64,000 nt of DNA from Hypholoma sublateritium FD-334 SS-4. Lineage: Eukaryota > Basidiomycota > Agaricomycetes > Agaricales > Strophariaceae. The notes below the pieces were generated by a model that saw only the letters and a list, made by a program, of their open reading frames with translations, made no database searches and was not told the DNA's origin. This document shows positions 49,450 through 61,290 of this stretch, one piece after another. The stretch lies in the NCBI GenBank assembly GCA_000827495.1, contig KN817521.1:806001-870000 (forward strand). The letters run 5' to 3'. How positions within the stretch are numbered: the first letter of the stretch is position 1; each line of letters begins with the position of its first letter. Both the position numbers and the translations under genes were made by a program.

Positions 49450-49929
49450 TACGATTGTGCTTCTTTTGCTTCCTAAGTTATATGCTATCTCTTCTTTGTT
49501 AGAAGAGGCTTTCCTTCCCTTTTTTTCCTGGTCGATGCATTCTACGATTGGGGCGTCTGACATCTTATATGATCAATCTATTACTCACTTGGGATGGCCG
49601 TGAATACGAGAGGATGGACGCTCAAGTCAATCGTTACTAGCATTTTTCGCCTGATACCACCTTTATCGTCTACGGTTTACACATCTTATTACCCTCGCCT
49701 CTTATTCATACCTTGACTTGCTTTCTGTTATGTTGCTTCTGTTTATATATCGCCAATTCAATTCTATTATTCTGTAACCTTATCCTTTTGCATGGACCGC
49801 TTGTGAGAAAGCAAGAAAACAAAGACACGTAAGACCTCGTGAGTTACCATCACTGCCGCTTTTGGCATTACATCACTCGACGACGCGACTTGCTATACGC
49901 AGTTCGTACTCTATACCCCACCTTCAACG
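49450..49929. other. intergenic between G-beta and the coiled-coil gene
   Basis: 480 bp, pyrimidine-rich in its first half, containing the G-beta 3' flank and the promoter side of the next plus-strand gene. Nothing else seen. Confidence 0.5.
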
Positions 49930-52826
49930 ATGTCGGAAGACGACCGCGCAGCAAAGGCAGCGAGGGCCAAAGCTCTGGTATGCTTCTCGGCTTTGTCTTG
50001 CATTCTCACTGCGCTTCATTCATTAAAATGTAATTATCCTCTGCCAGCTCAAGAAACGACAACAGAAAAAAGCTACGGATTCCCTTGCCGCTAGTACCAC
50101 CTCAGCCGCCGCATCACCCGGAAGCCCCTTACGGACCTTTTCGCCAGCGCCGTCAGAACCTATTGTCGAGCAAGATGGCCGTGATCTAGGAGATGTGTAG
50201 GTACAGCTCCTACTACGTCGCATCCGCGATTCCGTGCCATATGAACAGACTAATGAAATACTGCGCAGGTTTGGCCACAACGACACCTCTGACACCTCAT
50301 GGCTGTCCTCGCTGCCCCGGGCTGCCACTCCGCCTCCACCGCCGCCCGCGCGTGATAATGGGCCCCCCACGACCGCGCGCCGTGTGTCCGTCACCTCCCC
50401 ACCAGCGGTCGCCGTTTCATCCGAGCCCCCACCCGGCACAGCCGCGCTGCAGCACAAGTTCGATGCTCTTGCCGAGGAAAATGAAACCCTAGTAGCTGCT
50501 GCCCGGATCGCCGAAGCAGGTGCGTTTGCCACATGGGCCCTTAAATTGGGCTGACGATCCTTACGGCCAGCTGCGGCGCAGGCCAAAGCCGCGCTGGACG
50601 CGGAGAAGACGCGCGTCGAGACGCTGCGCGAGGAGTTTCAGACCTTGAAAGAGGAGACGGACACGGCGCTGCAGAACGAGCGGCAAACGGTGTCGCTTCT
50701 GGTCGCGGAGAAGGCGCACCTTGCGTCGGAGCTGCAGCGGCTGGATGGCTTTGAGTCGAGTATGTGTGCGTCGCGTGCTAGAAACGTATACTTATTTTTG
50801 CTTGACAGAGGTACGGGAATTGGGTGACCTCCTCGAAGCGGAACGAAGCAAGTCCGAAAGCTTGGACGCGCAGGTTTTGCGGCTGCAGGCGCAGGTCAAC
50901 TCCGGAGTGGGCCGCGCCGAGCGAGCAGAGGCCAAAGAAAAAGAACTCGCCGAACGACATAAGGAGAAAGTGAAGAAGCCGCCTTATTTTCTGAAGTGAA
51001 TTGAACTCAACCTCTAACATAGGAACGCGAACTGCAAATTACTAATGCTTCTGTGACTGAGCTTCGCAAAGAGGCCGATGAATCAAAACGGAGGCTTCGC
51101 GAACTGGAAGAACAAATACAGGGCGATGACCGAGTTGAGCGCCTGGAAAATTCATTGAAGCACACACAAGATCGCGCTGATGAACTGGAGTTCCAGTTGT
51201 CAAAATTAAAACAGGTGTGCACTGTGGGTTCGCCGTTCATAGCGCAGGAGCTAAACATAGTCCAGACACACGCGACGCTGAAAGGAGAGAAAGAATCGCT
51301 CGAGACCAGAGTCTCCGCTCTTTCGACGGCAGACATAGACCATCAGACGCAGATATCGGCGCTTGACGGGTTTCTATCTGAAACCCGAGCCAAACTGACC
51401 GTCGTCGAAAAGGAGAAGGGTGCGGCTGTGCAAGAAGTAGCGAGATTAGAACAGCATTCGCATTCACTCGAGCTTACGGTCACGAAGCACCAGGACCGCC
51501 TCGGGCAAGCCGGCGCGGCACTTGCCACGAGCGCGCGTCAGGTCCAGACAACTCAGGCTGATCTGAAGAGTGCTATCCGGCGCGCAGAGGATGCCGAACG
51601 CATGCAGCAGAGTCTCCAGGCGGAGGGGACAAGTCTTATGCGGGCGCTGGACGAGATGCGGCCCAAAATTGTCGAACTCACGGGTGCGAAGCTCGACCTA
51701 GCGGAGAAAGTAGAGAGCCTAGAACACACCGTCCGCAGCCGCGATACTTTTATTTCGCAGCTTGAGAATGATCTCGGGGAGGCTCGCGAGGAGACCGAGC
51801 GCATTGAGAAAGATTGGAAGGAGAAGCTAGCCGAGCAGGAGAAACGCCATCGCGAGATCCAGAATGGGACGACGGACATTCAGAAGGCGCACGCGGAGCT
51901 CCAGGAGGAGCTCGATACGGCCCTTGCCAGCCTGCGCACCTTGGAGGCGCAGCGGTCAAATCAGCATCAAGAAGCAGCCCGGCGCCTAGAAGAAGTCGAA
52001 CGGCTCACTAATCTGTCGCAGACACAAGGCGAGGAACTTGACACGCTCAGGCAGGAACTGGAAGCGCGAACCAAAGCCCGGGTTCGTGTTTAGCCTGCTC
52101 CACGAAACGAAGTTACTGATGCCAAAAATTTTCGTCCCCCAGGATGAGGAGCAGGACTTCCTCGAGCGGGCGCAGAACGAGATTGAAACGCTGCAGGCCG
52201 AGCTCGGCGCGCGCGAGGACGAGATCGAGGAGCTGCGCGACCTGGTGAACACGCCCGCATCCGACGCGCCGCGCTCGCTCGACGACGAGCTGCTGAGCTC
52301 CATCCGGCAGCAGCACGCGATCGAGATCTCCGCGGCGACATCGCAGGTGCGCGCGCTCGAGAACACGGTGTTCGACAAGGAGACCGCGATCCACAAGCTG
52401 CAGAAGCACGTCGCGGGCCTCGAGGAGCAGGCCGCGCAGCTGCGCGCGGCCGCCGCGCGCCGCTCGCCGATGCCCTCGCGGCCCGCGAGCCGCGCGCTCC
52501 TCGAGGGCGACCTGCGGCGCGCGTCGCTGAGCTCGCCGCGGGCGGCGCCGGCGGCGCTCCCCCGCGCACGCGTGCTGCTCGAGCAGAACATGAACGCGGC
52601 GACGCTGCACAAGCGGCAGGTGAGCCTGAGCATGCTGCGCGCGCGGATCGAGAGCGAGGCGCAGGCGCCGTCGCGCGCGCTGTCGCCTGTGCAGTCGGAT
52701 GGGCACTCGCACTCGCGGGCGTCGTCGGTCGCTGGGCACGCGCATGGGCACCACCGGCCGCAGTTCCTGGACGAGGCGCATGTGTTCTGGTGCCACGCGT
52801 GCCAGGGCGATCTTGTTATTTTGTAG
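49930..52826 (+). CDS. long coiled-coil, golgin-like protein
   Basis: Begins MSEDDRAAKAARAKALLKKRQ, a basic helical start like those of golgin tethers, then a Ser/Pro-rich linker (PRAATPPPPPPARD), and from about residue 130 almost continuous coiled coil (EENETLVAAARIAEAAAAQ through ELDTLRQELEARTKAR). Near the end are a disordered Arg/Ser/Ala stretch and a short conserved-looking C-terminus, QFLDEAHVFWCHACQGDLVIL, with a CxxC. Six or seven exons; the ATG at 49930 has only a short exon before intron 1. A Golgi tether or vesicle-docking role is an inference from architecture; other long coiled-coil proteins (spindle-pole, septin-associated) are possible. GC content and codon bias rise sharply in the last exon (after 52140). 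Confidence 0.7.
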
Positions 52827-53854
52827 GTTTCTCGAAGGGCATTTGACGCGTTATTAGTAGGTACTTGCATATGCAATATATAATTGATTTTGGGACATTT
52901 CTTTCTGGGCAAATGTAAGGAATCGTATTCGACAACGGATCCCGAAGCGAGCTGGTGAGCTCCATCCAGTGAGAAAAGCATGCTGTTCGTTGTTCATCAG
53001 TGAATTTTCTCAAGGCAACAAGTACTCTTCCCGACCCACTATATCATGCGAACATCGTGTTTTCTTTGCGCCGCGTCGCTTTCGACTGGTGAAACTACTA
53101 TTTGACGACTGGCGCCAAGCAGTCCAGTCCACCAAGATATCATCAGTCGATTAATTGTTTTCAAAGCAAAGAAGGGCTGCGGCGTACTAGGCGCCAAGTA
53201 GCGCACACCTATTTTCAAAATCTCTATCTGCGCGATGTTGTAATCGAGCAGGCGCCACGGCACTCAGGCTAGTCAGCTGGGCGCAGGCGCCCCTATAGCA
53301 CAGGCCTTCAGACACAGCACATTCATCCATCTACCTATCATCCCACCCTCAATCGAGTAAGCAACCCGCCACAGGCACCGCGCGCGGCGCACTGCCCTTA
53401 TCGCAAATCCAATCGCGCATGGTAGATTAGGTGTGTAGATAGCGTACATGCGTGCAGAATCCAGATGAATGCTCAGTCGCTTGCTAAGAGATCGTGTCGT
53501 ATCCTGTCGTATCCCGTGCGGCGGCGGCGGCGTCCATGCCTTCGCTCTCGCCCTCGCCCGCCGCCCCGCACCTCTGGGGTCCTATTTCCAGTCCAGTCCA
53601 GTCCGGGGTGCATAGTAAGTAGCTGTGCGTGGTGAAGACGAAGGTTCGGTGAGAGTGAAGATGAAGGTAAAGATGGAGAAGGTAGAGATCTGGTGCAGGT
53701 GGCGCGCTACATAGGTACTTAGTATCGTATCGGTGCATATAGGTAGGTAGGTAGATCGAGGCTCGTGTTGGTATTCCTAGATTTTTCGTGTCGTGCCGTC
53801 CGTCCGTCGTCGTCGTTATGGTCGTTAAGTGTCCTCGGGTCGTGATTTTGCTGC
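52827..53854. other. intergenic, about 1 kb
   Basis: Convergent 3' flanks of the coiled-coil gene and the next minus-strand gene. It contains a short TAGG tandem (near 53738-53753). An apparent minus-strand frame from 53484 is read-through of intron and flank. No gene supported. Confidence 0.5.
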
Positions 53855-55774
53855 TCAGAAGAGTCCCGTGGGCTTCGTGCGGAGGGTGCGGAGGCGCGTG
53901 CGCAGGTCCTGCGCAGGCATAATCAGTACCAAACCGCAGGCAGGAGCAAAGGAAACGCACCTCAACCTCGTCCGCGCGGAGCGTCCCGCGCAGCTCCTCC
54001 ACCGCCACCCCGCCCTCGATGCTCGCAATGACATCCGCGACGAGCTCGCGGTAATCCACACCAAAGAACTGCGCGAGCTTCGCCGCGCGCCTTCTGCGCT
54101 GCTGGAACGCCGCGCCGGCGTCCTCCTCCCCCGCAGCGCCGAGGACGCTCCCCGCGAGCGTGTACTCCGAGGCGAGCGACGCGCGGGACGTGCGCGCGGG
54201 CAGCGAGCGGCGGCGCTCGGACTTGGCGGAGGAGGCGACGGAGAGGCGGCGCGCGCGCGCGGCGGCGGCGTTCGACGCGAGGTCGTACTCCGCCTCGGCG
54301 GTGGTGGGCGACGCGGCGAAGGCGTCCGCGGCGTTGAGGTACTCGTGCAGCTCCGCGAGCGACGCGCGGTCGTCCTGCGGTAACGTCAGCACGCGTATAT
54401 GGAGAGAAGGGGGGGACGCACGCGGTCGAGGATGTCGTGCAGCGAGTTGAGCGAGTGCTGGTAGTGCGAGTAGACGAAGGAGTCGCGCGCGCCGGGCTTG
54501 GGGAGCAGCTGCGTGTTCGAGTCGGCGGTGCCCGGGCGCGCGGACTTTTTCCCCTTGGACGCGCGCACTGCGGGCATCGCTGAGGCGGCGATGGCAGCGG
54601 TGGGGGTCGCGGGGGGTGTGGGCTCTGCCTCGGCGGCCTGCGCGGGGGGCGGGGTCTGGCAGCGGCGGGTGTGGTACAGCGTCTGCGGCGGGGCGACGCC
54701 GAACACCTGGATAAAATTTAGCAGACGCCTATGCAATAGAAAGATACACACCTTCTCCATCTTGTGCGCACGGCGCACGTTGATCGCCTTCTCCTTGTCG
54801 TCGAGCACCTCGCACACGCGCTCGAGCTCGTCCGCGCACAGGGCGGGGATCGCGGCTGCGGAGCTGCTCCGGCGGCGCATGCGCCATACGCGGCGGGTCG
54901 CAGCGCTGCTGGAGCTGTCGTCGGGGTCAGGATCTGCGTCCGGGGGTGCGTCGAGGCCGAGGACGAGGTGGGCAGGGACGCGGGAGCCGAGGAAGCGGTG
55001 GAGCTTGGCGAGGCGCTCGCGCTTGCGGCGGCGCTCGTCGTCGGCGAGGGCCTCGGGGGAGAGGGTCTCGGTCGACGGGCGGGGGACGAGGCGGTGGTGC
55101 GGGGCGGGGTCGTCGTCGTCGAGGTCGATGAAGGACTCTGCGTCGAGCGGGGGGGACGTGAGGGAGAGGAAGGAGACGTCGTCGGGCGAGAGGGGCATGG
55201 AGTGGCGGCGGACAGCGAGGGGGGCGGCGGGGTCGGCGAGGGCGCGGGCGGCGAGGGCGAGGGGGCGGGCGACGGCGGCGGCGGCGGGCGTGTGGCCGAA
55301 GACGCGGGCGAGCTTGCGGGACTTGCGGACGAGGGCGGCGTGCGGGCGGGGCGCGGCCAGCGGAGAGGGCGGCGGGGACAAGGCGCGGGGGCGGGCAAAG
55401 TGGATGGGGGAGACGGGGGCGGACACGGAGGCCGCGTCGTCGAAGAGGTCGATGAAGGAGCCGCGGCTGCTGGGGTCGTTGTAGAGGGACGGCGGGGGCG
55501 ACGGGCCGTCGCTGGCGGCGTAGACGGTGCTCGAGATGCTCAGCCGCGGCTCGTTCTCCGCGGTCGACGCGGGCGCGAGCGACGACAGCGACTCCGAGTC
55601 GAGCGACCCGCGCGGGGCCGTGGCGAGCAGCGGGCGTTCGAGCCGGAAGCCGCGTGCGGGCGCCAGGCCCTGCGGCGAGCGGTCGATGAACGTCTCGACG
55701 GCGAGCGGCTCTGTCTTTACGGCGGGCTTGCGGGGGCCGCGCGGCGGCGGCGGGAGGCCTTGCAGGTCGGACAT
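53855..55774 (-). CDS. Ser/Pro/Ala-rich protein of unknown function with three conserved-looking blocks
   Basis: No named family recognised. A long disordered N-terminus (MSDLQGLPPPPRGPRKP...; FIDLFDD and FIDLDDDD acidic patches) leads to three compact blocks that look folded: RRKRERLAKLHRFLGSRVPA near residue 260, DKEKAINVRRAHKMEKVFGV with APPQTLYHTRR, and near the end RRRAAKLAQFFGVDYRELVA then EVEDLRTRLRTLRTKPTGLF-TGA. The repeated AKL..F.GV/GSR pattern suggests three copies of one small helical motif. I recall similar blocks in uncharacterised basidiomycete proteins. At least four exons (introns near 53915-53960, 54375-54420 and 54712-54752). It starts 58 bp after the stop of the NVJ2-type gene on the same strand. 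Very GC-rich, giving long antisense open frames that I do not call. Confidence 0.7.
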
Positions 55775-55832
55775 GGCGGTGCAGACGAAAAGTGCAAAAT
55801 CCCGATCGATATGACAACCCGGTGCTAATAGT

Positions 55833-58650
55833 CTACTCTACAGGCGCCCGCCGTGGCGGCAGCGCGGGCGCAACCCGGCCCGCGATCGTCTTCAGCGCCG
55901 CCTCCGCCGTCTCCGCCACAACCGCGTTCCGCGGCGGCAGCGGCGGCGGCGTCGCCTTGGCCGCCTCGCCCTCGCTCGGCGTCTTCCACAGCCGGTACCC
56001 CGTCGGCGCTGGGTCGGGCGGCGGCGGCGGCGCCTCGTGGCCCATCGCCTGCACCTCCCCGCGGTGGCTCGCGTGGATGCCCGGGATCGACATCGTCTTG
56101 GCCACCGGCTGCACGTGGATCGTCGCCTCCTGCGCCTCCCCGTCCGTGCTCACCCGGCTCACCGTCGTCGCCGCCTTGCGCGGCACCGCCAGCCGCCCCG
56201 CCGCGCTCACCACACCCGCCGGCCCCGGCGCATCAGCGTACACCGACCCCTCCGGCACCCCGCTCGTGCTCGCAACCCGCGCCCGCGGCGGCGGAGCCTC
56301 CTCCGCGGGCCGCTCCCGCTCCTTGCGCTCCGCCACCGCCGCCCGCACCTCTGCGTAGCTCGTCCGCGCCCGCCCCAGCAGCGTCCCGTCCGCGCCGAGC
56401 AGCCCGGCCTTCCCGGGCGGGCTCCCTGGCGTCCCGTCCTCCGCGTCCTTCTTGAACCCCGCCCAGTTCACGCCCCACTTCCGCATCGCCTCCTTCGCCG
56501 TGTTCCCCAGCGCCTGCTTGTCCGCCGCCGCCGCCTTTGATTTTAGCGTCGCAAAGAACGACGGCGGGCTCGCCGGCCGCTCCGCCTCTTTCGCCGGCGT
56601 CCCCGGCGCAGACCGCACCGACCCCTCCGCCTCCGCCTCCTTCGCCGGCACATGCGACGACGACGCCCGCCGCGCGTGCCTGCCCTCCCGCGGCTCCGGC
56701 GTCACCGCACGCACGCTCTCTGCCTTGGTCGACGGGACACGCGGCGGCGTCGACGGCCCGGACCCCACAGAGCCGCGCCGCGAGCGCGCCTCCCCGTCCG
56801 ACTCTCCGCCCTCTTCCTTCGGTGCAAACCACGACCGCCGCCGCCGCACGTCCTTGCGCGGCGCGTCCTCGGGTTCTGTCGCAGGTAGTACGTCCGTCGC
56901 TGAGCGCGTAATAGTATTCGGCTCGTCTGCCTTCGTGTCCGCTGCCGAGAGTGATACAGTGTCGGGTAGAGGCGCCGACGCCGACGCCTGCACATCCTCT
57001 GGACTGACGACAATTTCAGGCGTTGGCTCCGTGTGCGGTTTCCTGCACGCCTCTGCGAATATTCCGCCGCGGTGCTCGAACATGCTCGTCTCAAAGTACG
57101 CAATGTCGTCCATATTCGGCATCACCACCGACTCCTGGATCTGCGCCATGTCAGTACGCAGTCTTAGGATTAACAAAAACACCCACAATTTCCTTGAACT
57201 TGCTCTCGATCGTTCCCAGTATCATCCCCCACGTAATCTGCCGGTCGCTCACAATCGGCTCCACCTCCAGCACAATCCGCGGCGTCTGCGTAAACGCATA
57301 CCATATCCTGTTACTCGGCGGCCGCTTCACCTTCACCAGCAGATTCCCCTCCAGCTCCCGAAGCACCGCCGCCAGCTCCAGCTTCACCGTGTACGACTTG
57401 AACCGCGCCCCGAGGTTGATCACCGCCGTCGCCTCCACCGTGATCCGCACCTCGCCCTTGTACAGCATGTGCACCTCGATCGCCGCGTCCCCCTCCGGCG
57501 TCAGCTCCTTCAGCATCGGCTTGCTCAGCATCGGCGCCCGGCTCCCCACCGCCACCTGCGTCACCGCGATCTCCGTCAGGAACGCCGGCCGCTTCACCTT
57601 CCCCAGCTTCTTCATCAGCCGCCCGATGATGTACGCCTCGAGCGCCTGCGTGCGGTAGTGGCTCAGGAATATGCGCCCCAGCAGCGCGTTCAGCCAGCGC
57701 ATCGGGATGACGTCCGGCTGTGCGTCGAGCGCGCCGATCAGTGTGGCCATGTGCGCGGGGTCGAATACGGGCGCCAGGGGCGCGAGCGTCGGCGCGCCCG
57801 GCGGCTGCTCCGCGGCGTGCAGGAGCGCAAAGTACCAGTCCTCCATCTCGACGTTCGAGCGCACGAAGATGAACCACGGCGTCGCCGGGTCCTCCGCCTC
57901 CGCGCGCGCCGCCTCCTTCTCCGCCTCTGCCTTCTCCTGCTCCGCCTCCGTCGCCGCCGCCGCCTCCTCCCCGCCAAGCCGCATCTCCTTCGTCACACTC
58001 GGCATCCCGCCCTCCGCCCGCGGGCGCAGACACAGCGCATTCCGCCTAGCGAACAGCTCCCCGTCCGGCAGGCCCTCGGGGTACACCCCCACACTATGCC
58101 GTCTCATCTCCAGCGCCGCCCCGCACTCGCTCATCCGCTCGTCCTCGTACAGGAAGAGCACGCTCCCCTTGAGCACCGCGTACCACGCGTCGCGCGCGCG
58201 GGGGGCGCCCTTCCCGCCTGCGCCCCCGGCGGACGCGGCGGTGCTGCGCGGCTCGAGCAGCGCGCGCACGAGCGTCGCGTACCCGCCGTCGCTCGGCGGC
58301 TCGGCGAAGGTGCGCCGCATCGTCAGCCAGCCCTTGCGCGTGCGCGGGAGGTCCTGCGTCTCGCGGGGCGCCGCTGCGGGGGTCGCTGCGGGGGCGGCGG
58401 CGGCGGCGGGTGCGGAGGTGCCGTCGGGCGGCCTCTCCCGCTCGGCGTCGGCGGTGGGCGTCGACTCTGGGACATCGGTGGCGGCGGGGGCGGTCTTGGC
58501 CTCCGCGCCAGATGCAGAAGCGGCGGCGGTGCGCCGTGCGGGGTCGACGGGCACCGAGGTGTAGATGGTGTAGAACAGCGCGGCGGCGACGAGCAGCGGG
58601 ATGAACGTCAGCCCGCCGAGGACGTATGCGTAGAGCAGGGCGCGCAGCAT
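55833..58650 (-). CDS. NVJ2: NVJ2/TEX2-type SMP-domain lipid-transfer protein with PH domain
   Basis: ER-anchored tubular lipid-transfer protein of membrane contact sites. The ATG at 58650 begins [21 protein letters not shown], the N-terminal membrane anchor (an upstream extension has no ATG). A Pro/Ala linker precedes a PH-like domain ([51 protein letters not shown]), then the SMP domain: [100 protein letters not shown], and after the single clear intron (near 57146-57192) [18 protein letters not shown]. The C-terminal 350 residues are disordered, Pro/Ala/Ser-rich. Two exons only. Strong GC bias gives an 899-codon antisense frame, judged spurious. Confidence 0.88.
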
Positions 58651-58861
58651 GCTTCGGGCGGTGGCTGCGCGGGCGATGTGGGTGGGGGTTGGGACGAACG
58701 AGGGGCACTGGCTCTCCAGGCAGGCAGGGCCATCAGCGTCACCTGCGGCGGTCACGGTGACGAGGGTACACGTGGGGGTTGTGACCGAGGCGGCCGGCGC
58801 CGAAATTCAGAACAACTCCCGGGCGTGTCGAATGTTCTAGGAATACTTCTAACTTTACGCA

Positions 58862-59186
58862 GTACAAGGTATCTGTGTACGTGCGCGGGCGAACGTGCTT
58901 TCGCCGAGCAGGGAACGAGGTACGTCAGCGAGAGTCTGCTATCTTCCAGTCCCAATATATCAACTTTTACAACGGAAGCAAGATCACCCAAGGACGCGTT
59001 CCCCGCCGTGCGGTCGAATTCAGAGGAAGCGAAACAGAGCCTGACCTCATGTCGCGAACGCATATCACTGCGCAGGCCCTCATACGTGTCAGTGCTGCGT
59101 ACGCGGCGACGCGAAGTTCGAACGCGACACGATCTGCCCTGGACTAAGTAGTAGTGCACACACAACTTGCCTGCCGCTGCGCAGTC
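58862..59186 (+). repeat. diverged direct repeat, copy A
   Basis: Matches copy B at several islands: GTACA.GGTATCT, CGAACGTGCT.TCGCCG, GAGGTA.GTCAGCGAG, GCGAA.GCAT.TCACTGCGCAG and a CACACAAAC-like block, in the same order and orientation about 2.1 kb apart. Gaps and substitutions between the islands show age. Confidence 0.6.
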
Positions 59187-60976
59187 TTCTCATCTCCACC
59201 CGCGGTCAACGCCGCCCACTAGCATCGCCGCGTAAAGCTAGCAGCAACAACAGCACTCCAAGCCGTCGATCCGCCTCGACAGCGCAAATTCACCGAGCCT
59301 CGTAGGGCTTGTCTGCTCGAGCAAGACTCGATGGACTTTCAAATCTATTGGATGCACGGTGCGTGTAACAGACCTAAACATCATTCCAACCGCCGACTGA
59401 CTCTCTGGTGCAGGCGACGCGAACGCCGCGCTTTCATCTGCCATGCGTCAAGTCGACTCGGCCTTTGTTCGAAAGGCACGCGGGATATAACTCTTGTTTG
59501 TCTCTCGGTAAGTGAAATATCTTGCTTTGTGCCCACCACGCACCGAGTCTCTGACCGCGCGGCCCCTGGTGCTTATTATTTACGCAAAAAATCCGTTCCT
59601 GCGTACGCGCGACCTGGGCTATGGCCGCATCTCTGCACAACACATTGTTAGCCCTGCCCGTCGAGCTCAACCCACCACTTCGTTGCCTATGTGAACACCA
59701 TCGTTAAGCACCTTCCCGACTCAGGCCAGATATGGATGTGAGCGTTCGGCAGCTGGATGTTACGCGAGGACGCAAACACTTGCTGGCCTGATAGCTATTC
59801 GCAACCGCCGACCCGACACCGCTCACACGGAGACAATCCTGCAAGAATAGACACGCAAGTTCCGTCGCCAGGATTGACGGGTGATCGAAGTTAGGCGCGG
59901 AAGAGGCTTTGCGTCTGCTTTTGGAGTCCAACGACTGCAAATGGTCATGAAAAACTGCATGATCAGGCTGCACCACCGCAGCATACCATACAGACTGCTG
60001 TACCCCGCCAAGATCCCCGCAATGCTCGACAGAAGGGCCAGCGTCGAAGAACATAGTGGCATCACGATCAGACGCTGCAGTATTCGCTCGATATCCAGTT
60101 ATCGTAACGACCCTCTGCTTTCATTTGGTCGGTGTGGAAAACAAGTACGTGCTCCTGTCAATCTGACATGGTCCGTTCTAATCGATTAAAATCAACCAAG
60201 TGCATGTTGTCCTGGTGAATCACCACAAGTCAACAACGCATACATATCGATCCTCTCTCCAGATTGAAGACCACACAAATCAACGACCTTTGGGTCCGCC
60301 GAAAGACCATCGTACCGTTACATCACGCTGCCGCCAGGCGCCACTGCTGCAGCCACTAAATGTCGTGCCCTTCTGTTGAGATCAAGTGGAATGATGCTGG
60401 TCTTAACACCCTCTCCAATCCTTCGACAGACAGTACCAAATGTACATGCACATTTACTTCGACGCATATTTCTCGGTGTGCCCTTTCTCGCGGCCCCGCC
60501 AGCCAGTTGTAGAACCATCGCTTGCCTTCGCCATGCTGCACTCCTCGAGTGCATCACTGCCGACCGCAAGTTCGCGGTTTCGCCGTGTTCGCCAGGATGT
60601 TCGTAACGAAAAGTCGTCGCCGGCTTATATGACTCGTCGCTGCAACTCCTACCCTACCTATTCATTGACTCTCGCTCAGCACCCCAAATAATTACCAAGC
60701 TCGCCGACATCTTTCCCGAAGAGATTACTAGGAGTTCACACCGGCCTGCCATGTTCAACTAGACGATGGAGACATTCCTCAGTCGGCGATTTTCTCCGAG
60801 TTTTTCGACAAAGGCCACCACAGAGCAATCGTCCACATTTAGGGGACGGTAGGTTTAGCGCCCAGCTAGTGCTAACGCATGCACTCCATACCGGAACGTT
60901 CTCGAGTTCACACGCTTCTACTTCCCGCTGGTCGTTAGTATCCAATTTTGCTAGTGTTACAGAGATAATTGGAGAG

Positions 60977-61272
60977 TACATGGTATCTACATTTTGTTGC
61001 GGACGAACGTGCTCTCGCCGCCCCGGGGATGAGGTATGTCAGCGAGGGTGTGCTGTTTTGAAGTTCTAAAAAGAATCGAAGCAAGGCAGAAGCTCCGTCA
61101 TGCGGCCAGAACTAGAGAACTTGTCAGGAAATGGACACAGGTCTCTTGACGCGAAAGCATTTCACTGCGCAGAGACTGTAAGCCCTCCTGCGTAGCAGAG
61201 CCGCATCCGCGAACACGGCGCAATCTGCAGAGCACACAAACCCTTGCACAGTTTTCCTGCCCGCCGCGCTCA
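60977..61272 (+). repeat. diverged direct repeat, copy B
   Basis: Second copy of the element at 58862. In one frame both copies can encode GRTC.RR.G.EV.QR, so the source may have been a gene fragment; the frame is broken elsewhere. Copy B abuts the 3' end of the minus-strand 267-aa gene. Confidence 0.6.
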
Positions 61273-61290
61273 GGCAGTCAGCAGCGCTTG

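Larger units (their letters stand above)
58651..61290. other. 2.6-kb region with no recognised gene
   Basis: Holds the upstream region of the NVJ2-type gene, the diverged repeat pair listed below and many short frames. A stretch near 59330-59510 can be read as two short exons (MDFQIYWMH, then ANAALSSAMRQVDSAFVRKA) before a stop, reminiscent of a decayed F-box-type gene, but this is weak. Confidence 0.4.

Noticed and set aside
53484..53854. downstream part of a minus-strand open frame ending at 53484
   Set aside because: It reads through the last intron of the Ser/Pro-rich gene; splicing to RTRLRTLRTKPTGLF and a stop at 53855 fits better.
54498..55828. long plus-strand open frames over the unknown Ser/Pro-rich gene
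   Set aside because: GC-driven shadow of the minus-strand coding sequence; the minus-strand product has ordered blocks, these do not.
58651..58755. 35-codon N-terminal extension of the NVJ2-type protein
   Set aside because: The extension begins at GTG, not ATG; the protein from 58650 starts exactly at the membrane anchor, as in relatives.
56452..59151. 899-codon plus-strand open frame
   Set aside because: It is antisense to the clearly coding NVJ2-type gene; very high GC removes stop codons from the opposite strand. Its translation is Arg/Pro-rich with no motif.
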